Shown here one piece after another: positions 59,911 through 64,000 of a stretch of 64,000 nt of DNA; position 1 is the stretch's first letter; every line of letters starts with the position of its first letter. Below the pieces are notes generated by a model, which saw nothing but the letters and a program-made list of their open reading frames with translations, made no database searches and was not told the origin of the DNA. The stretch is from the NCBI GenBank assembly GCA_025765615.1, contig JAIVFJ010000002.1, forward strand, positions 372,001 through 436,000, given 5' to 3'. The translations under genes were made by a program, and so were the position numbers. This DNA comes from Zopfochytrium polystomum (Eukaryota > Chytridiomycota > Chytridiomycetes > Chytridiales > Chytridiaceae).

Positions 59911-61336
59911 ATGACCCACTCCACCTTGCCGCCGGGCTGGAAAGACCAGTACGACTTAATATGGGCCTCCATCGAGTGCCAACGGAGTCTCACTCCAGCA
60001 GATGACTCGTCGTCCTGTTCGGACTCCCAAGCCAGCTCGGCCCCCTCCACTCCCAACACAAGCTCGCCTAGCGCGTCACTTCCCTCAGGAGCGCAACCTC
60101 CAAACTCTCACGACGCGAACCACTCGCACTGCCTCAATTCCGTCGCACCGCTCCTCGTTGCCACGGTCCGCGGGAATCCGGCACTCGTCGAGCGCTTTCC
60201 CGTCCCGAAGCTTCCGCGTGCCGTCGCTTCCGTCTTTGGCGCTGGAGCGAGCCAGGGCTCTGACATCGCGGGACGACGGTCGAAAGGCGCGAGGGGCGCT
60301 GGAGGGGAGGCCGTGAGTGGACGCGAGACGGCTGCCGCGCTTTTGGCAATACGTAAGTGAAAGCGCGTCTGGTGTCCGCGGTGGCCCCCATTTTTGCTGT
60401 TTCCCAGCTCGGGGAAGACGCGTCGTTTTTTCGCGTCCGCCTACTCCAATTCCTCCCCAACGTTGTTCCGTCTCTCTCATCTCGCCTCGCCAAACTAAGC
60501 TCACTACACGCATATAATGCTTAAATGCTGACGCACCGCATCCCCACTTCGCACCACCTCCTTGCTTTTCCAGAGTCATTTATTGAGTCGCTTGGGTACA
60601 ACCTCCTGGGAGCCGCATTTCACCGCATCCCAAAAAACACATCGATTAAAGACGTAATGGCGATTGCAGCAGACATTGTGCGTTTTGCTCTACCGATCAA
60701 ATGCCTTGAGGCGGTTGCCGTTGCGATCCTGCTGTCCAACGGACTAATGGATGTCGAGCGATTTCGTTGCGTGAAGTCTTTCTTCCGACAGTTGAGATTT
60801 GCAACTAAACCAACGCGTTTCCAGCAATCAGCTTCAAGTCCGTGTCAAACGGTGAGACGTATCGACATATAGTTCTAGGAGTAAAGTGGAACGAGGCTTA
60901 CGGAAGCTTGGGGATATCTCGCCGAGTCGATCTCATGTTCAAGTCTCTCCGCTTTACGGTTTGTTCTGCGTTTTCGAGAAGTCTCGCAGGCCGGGCGCCA
61001 AACGATTACTAAGTGAAGGAAACCGCGACAGACGCTCGAGGGCCTAATTGAAGAGTTTCAGCAAAGCTACGCACGGAATATGCACCGTCTCACAAAGGTA
61101 AAGATCGGGCTTCCTGTGGCGCACGACGCGAAAAGTTTGGAATCGTTCCCGTGGCAGGTACCGCTGACAAATCGAAGTAAACTATCGTTCTGACGTCTCG
61201 AATGGGGATTTATTTGAATTTCACCACTTTAAATGGCCGCATCGGCAAGCATTTGGTTGTGAGTCTCGAAAATGATGCTTGGCGGGAGGAGGTCCGGGCT
61301 CTCGAGGAAGTTATTGCCAAAAAGCGGCAGAGCTAA
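59911..61336 (+). CDS. VASH: Vasohibin-family tubulin tyrosine carboxypeptidase
   Basis: Exons 59911-60352, 60574-60765, 60825-60958, 61032-61157 and 61250-61336 give 326 residues in frame. The N-terminal 130 residues are Ser/Pro-rich. The transglutaminase-like core follows: SFIESLGYN, ADIVRFALPIKCLEAVAVAI, ERFPISFKSV, YRHIVLGVKWN, YGSLGISRRVDLM, EEFQQSYARNMHRLTKVKIG. The expected catalytic triad is present: Cys (codon 60702-60704), His (60866-60868) and Ser (60917-60919). Vasohibins remove the C-terminal Tyr of alpha-tubulin with the small partner SVBP, which is not in this window. The whole catalytic core aligns with animal VASH1/2. Confidence 0.93.
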
Positions 61337-61654
61337 TCGCGTGGCAAAGGAGCAATGCGCTACAGCTGGACACGAGAGGACTTCGCCGCCCTTTATTCTT
61401 GGTTTCTTGGGCGCGAGATTATGTGTTGCTTCTCGATTTTTACCCCGATGTGCCCTCGTACATACCCTTAATATCGTTTGAAGGTATGCCCTTAAACATG
61501 TATTATTCATGATATTCAGGTGGATTGTGGACTTTTTGTGCCGTGCGTTGAGTGGTGAAGGTGATTTGAAACTGATTTGAAACTCACTTCGAGCACGTGA
61601 GCTCCCACAAACGAGTTTCATTTCAAAGCCAGAGCCACACGAAGTGCACCCACC
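61337..61654. other. Intergenic spacer between vasohibin and phosphatase genes
   Basis: About 320 bases with no supported gene; includes the 3' end of the vasohibin gene and the promoter of the following gene, whose start codon sits in a strong CACCATGG context. Confidence 0.4.
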
Positions 61655-62682
61655 ATGGCCGACGAAGCGCAACAACAACAGCAGCAGCAGGCGACAGAGG
61701 GCGACTACGCGGCACTGCCGCGCATCCAGCCCGGGTCCACGGCTTTCACGCACGAGCCCGAGCACGGGTTCTCGCTGTTTCTCGCCCACAGAACAAAGTG
61801 AGGCGGGCGGGCGGTGATCACGAAAGAAGAAACCCTGCCCAATCATTAACCCATCCCACCCGCCGCGCGCGTTTGTTGGATGTGGCGGTGCCGCGCAGGA
61901 CGATCCACTTTGTCCGGCACGCCGAAGGCACGCACAACGCAGCCAACGCCGCCTACGGGGACGAGACGCCGACCGTCTTCTCGACGCCCGGCGCCTGGGC
62001 GCACATCGACGCGCGGCTGACGGCGCACGGCGTCGCGCAGTGCGTGGCGGTGCGCGCGGCGACGGTCGACAGCGCGCGGTCGGCGATCCGCCCGCAGCTG
62101 GTGGTCGTGTCGCCGTTCTCGCGCACGCTGCAGACGGCGCACATCCTGTTTGGCGGGCAGCGGGTCCCGTTCATGGTGCACGACGGCTGCCGCGAGCGCA
62201 TCGGCCGCTTCACGTGCGACAAGCGCCGCAGCAGGTCCGAGATCGTCGCGGACTTTGCGAGGGTGTTTGCGGCGACCGGGGACGATATCGACTTTGACTC
62301 GTTTGGGTACCCGACCGAGGCGGACGAGGCGTGGACCGAGGAGCGCGAGGCCGACACGGAGTGCTCGGCGCGCGCAGTGAAGATGATGCAGTGGCTGGCG
62401 ACGCGCCCGGAGAAGGAGATTGCACTCGTCACGCACTCGTCGTGGCTGAAGCACCTGTTTAGGAACTTCGGCGGCACGACCGCCGAGAAGGACAAGCAGA
62501 GCTTGCACAGGCTGGCGGGAAACGCCGAGATACGGACCGTTTGCCTCGCGATGCACCGCGGCTTTTACCCAGAGGGCGAGTGGGTCGACGACAACACGTT
62601 TGTCCCCGCGCACGAGTCGTTCCGCAGGTATCGCTACGCCCCCTCGATAGAGGCCATTGCCGGCATGCACAAAAACCTTTGA
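61655..62682 (+). CDS. Histidine phosphatase (phosphoglycerate mutase-like) protein
   Basis: Exons 61655-61797 and 61899-62682 give 308 residues in frame. A short Gln run (codons near 61670) opens the protein. The fold is marked by the phosphohistidine motif TIHFVRHAEGTHN (RHA rather than the usual RHG), the second conserved part VVVSPFSRTLQTA, catalytic-loop residues (CRERIGRFTCDKRRS) and the late His in IALVTHSSWLKHLF. The family includes phosphatases of small phosphometabolites; similar fungal proteins act on sugar phosphates or are uncharacterised, so the substrate is unknown. The region is very GC-rich. Confidence 0.88.
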
Positions 62683-63023
62683 GACCTCTCATTCATCGTG
62701 GAGCTTCGGTGCCGAGGGGGTTTCGGGAGTTCCATGAATACACTGCATCCCTAAAGGTGGTGGACCAACGTCCCGCAGCCCTCAGCCTCCACAGCCTCCA
62801 AAGTTCACCTTTGTCGACGCAATACTCTTGCGTGCCCGCGAAGATATGCAGATTACCCATGATCGTCCCCAGGAGTTCGTTGTTGCTGGGTCTTACGTAA
62901 TGTATTTTCAAGACAAGGTAAACGAAGAAGAGACAAACAAAAAAAAGAAAAAAAAGAAAAAAAAAGGAAATAAAGAAAGGAACAGGAGCAACAAACGGAA
63001 AGAACGAACGATCACGGTCACGA
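62683..63023. other. Convergent intergenic region with A-rich tract
   Basis: Between the phosphatase stop and the stop of the last minus-strand gene. 62937-62970 is an A-rich tract with scattered G. No gene supported. Confidence 0.5.
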
Positions 63024-64000
63024 TCACGCGGCGAACGGCGCCTTCACGACAAACGACGCGTCCTGCGCAAACTGCTCCGTCACGTCGTTGGCGGCCACGT
63101 GCAGCACGCCGCCGGCGTGGCGCAAGAACTTGGTCGCGTCGCTCAGCAGCCGGAACGACACGCCGTTGCCCGCCTAGCCCCGGCCGCACCACCGCAAACG
63201 ACGCCCCCGCCGCAAACGCCGGCGAGCTGTCGTTGCCCGCAAGCACCGCAGCGTCCCCGCCTCCGACCGCAAGCCCCACAAACCGCCCCGCCTGCTGTCG
63301 CGACTCGAGCGACACGCCCTTGCCGCCGCCGCCGCCCGTCAGCGCCGCCCGCACCACAAACGCCGCGCCCGCCCGGTCCGCGGCAGGGCTGCCGTCCGCG
63401 ATCGGCGTCGATCTTGACCGCGGCCGACCCGGCATCCGCGTGCACCCTGTACCCAGGGAAGTTTGCCGGCTCCAGGGCGACGGCGGCGCCGCCCGCCGGG
63501 TCGGCCCACCCGTCCGGCGCGGTCTCTGCGGCGACGGCGAGCGCGCCGCGCGGGCGGAACGTCGAGTCCTGCCGGAACAGCAGGTTCGCCGGGTCGGCCA
63601 TCGGCTGCGCGCGGAGCACGTTGTTCTGGTGGCGCAGGAACAGCGGCGGCTGCGAGCCCGCGAGCACGTACGTGTCGTGCTGGCCGAGGTTGCCCGGGCG
63701 CCGCGCAAAGGTCGCGGCGGCGGCGAAGGCGGCACTGCCGTCGTTCTTGCGGAGCACCACGGGCCGGTCGTTGGCGTTGCCGCCGCTGTTGTCGACGGTC
63801 AGGAAGCTGCCGGGGAAGTTGAGCGACTCGAACGAGACGAGACCCGCGTCGGAGAGGCCCTTGCGGAGGATGAGGGTCGAGTCGGCGCGATCGACGGCGG
63901 GAGAGGCGGCGCCGATGGGCGCGATTTTGAAGACGTCGTTTTGGTGCCGCACGCGGTTGCCGATAAAGTTGACGGGCTCGAGGCCGATGGCGGAGTCGAC
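63024..64000 (-). pseudogene. Arabinose-binding (AbfB/CBM42-like) repeat protein, frame broken twice, cut by window edge
   Basis: Minus strand, entering at the right edge. Tandem beta-trefoil-like repeats with the AbfB signature are seen: ADSTLILRKGLSDAGLVSFE, LNFPGSFLTV, VLRKNDGSAAFAAAATF, LFLRHQNNVLRAQ. Arabinofuranosidase-type binding modules have the same motifs. The frame shifts by one base near 63410 (after KIDA) and again near 63180 (after RPGLG), yet repeat motifs continue in the new frames down to a stop at 63024. The damage may be real decay or base-call errors in a GC-rich stretch. The start is beyond the window. A wall-polysaccharide-binding, probably secreted protein is inferred. 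Confidence 0.65.

Noticed and set aside
61846..62670. Long minus-strand open frame (274 codons) opposite the histidine phosphatase
   Set aside because: The plus strand has clear family motifs and a frame-consistent intron; open antisense frames are common in such GC-rich coding DNA and this one is Arg/Ala/Val-rich without motifs.

Overview
The window reads as nuclear DNA of an early-diverging, probably zoosporic (chytrid-type) fungus. Nearly every gene is split by short GT-AG introns, mostly about 45-120 nt, and genes are packed tightly on both strands. The gene set combines ordinary fungal housekeeping genes (TAF1, DNA polymerase epsilon B subunit, topoisomerase II, PRP6, CWC27, complex I 8-kDa-class subunit, NFU1, IRE1, cytochrome b5 reductase) with two genes not expected in yeasts: a vasohibin-type tubulin carboxypeptidase and TRAP-alpha. 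The species is an inference; no rRNA or other marker gene is present.

Layout. 1-4428 (minus): the 5' half of a Ty3/gypsy LTR retrotransposon that runs off the left edge. It has a 353-bp 5' LTR, gag, a -1 frameshift signal and an uninterrupted protease-RT-RNase H-integrase frame. 4429-6025: no supported gene. 6026-16813: CSC1/OSCA channel, ZNHIT2-like HIT zinc-finger protein, NDUFA8 (minus), an unrecognised protein and a SET methyltransferase. 17636-30829: an unrecognised protein, DPB2 (minus), TAF1 (minus), then divergent NFU1 and a PSP1-domain protein. 31091-40654: mitochondrial RsmH/METTL15-like rRNA methyltransferase and TRAP-alpha (both minus), an unrecognised spliced gene, JMJD7 (minus), cytochrome b5 reductase and an ELMO-domain protein. 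40746-59586: a minus-strand block with IRE1, a Ser/Pro-rich protein, PRP6, topoisomerase II, a G-patch protein and CWC27. 59911-64000: vasohibin, a histidine-phosphatase family protein and a broken arabinose-binding (CBM42-like) protein cut by the right edge.

How genes relate: the host genes look like independent housekeeping genes, not a cluster for one pathway. Loose themes are ER protein handling (TRAP-alpha, IRE1), the spliceosome (PRP6, CWC27, possibly the G-patch protein; ZNHIT2 assists U5 snRNP assembly in other species) and mitochondria (NDUFA8, NFU1, RsmH).

The most striking signal is the retrotransposon. Its LTR U3 region carries a phased array of perfect heat-shock-element pentamers upstream of a TATA box. 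The predicted RNA 5' end is exactly complementary over 11 nt to a site next to the LTR (Tf1/sushi-style self-priming). The gag-pol junction has a canonical CCCAAAC slippery heptamer followed 5 nt later by an 8-bp stem. Exon chains were joined by hand and checked for frame; where I give a protein length, the exon lengths sum to a multiple of three.
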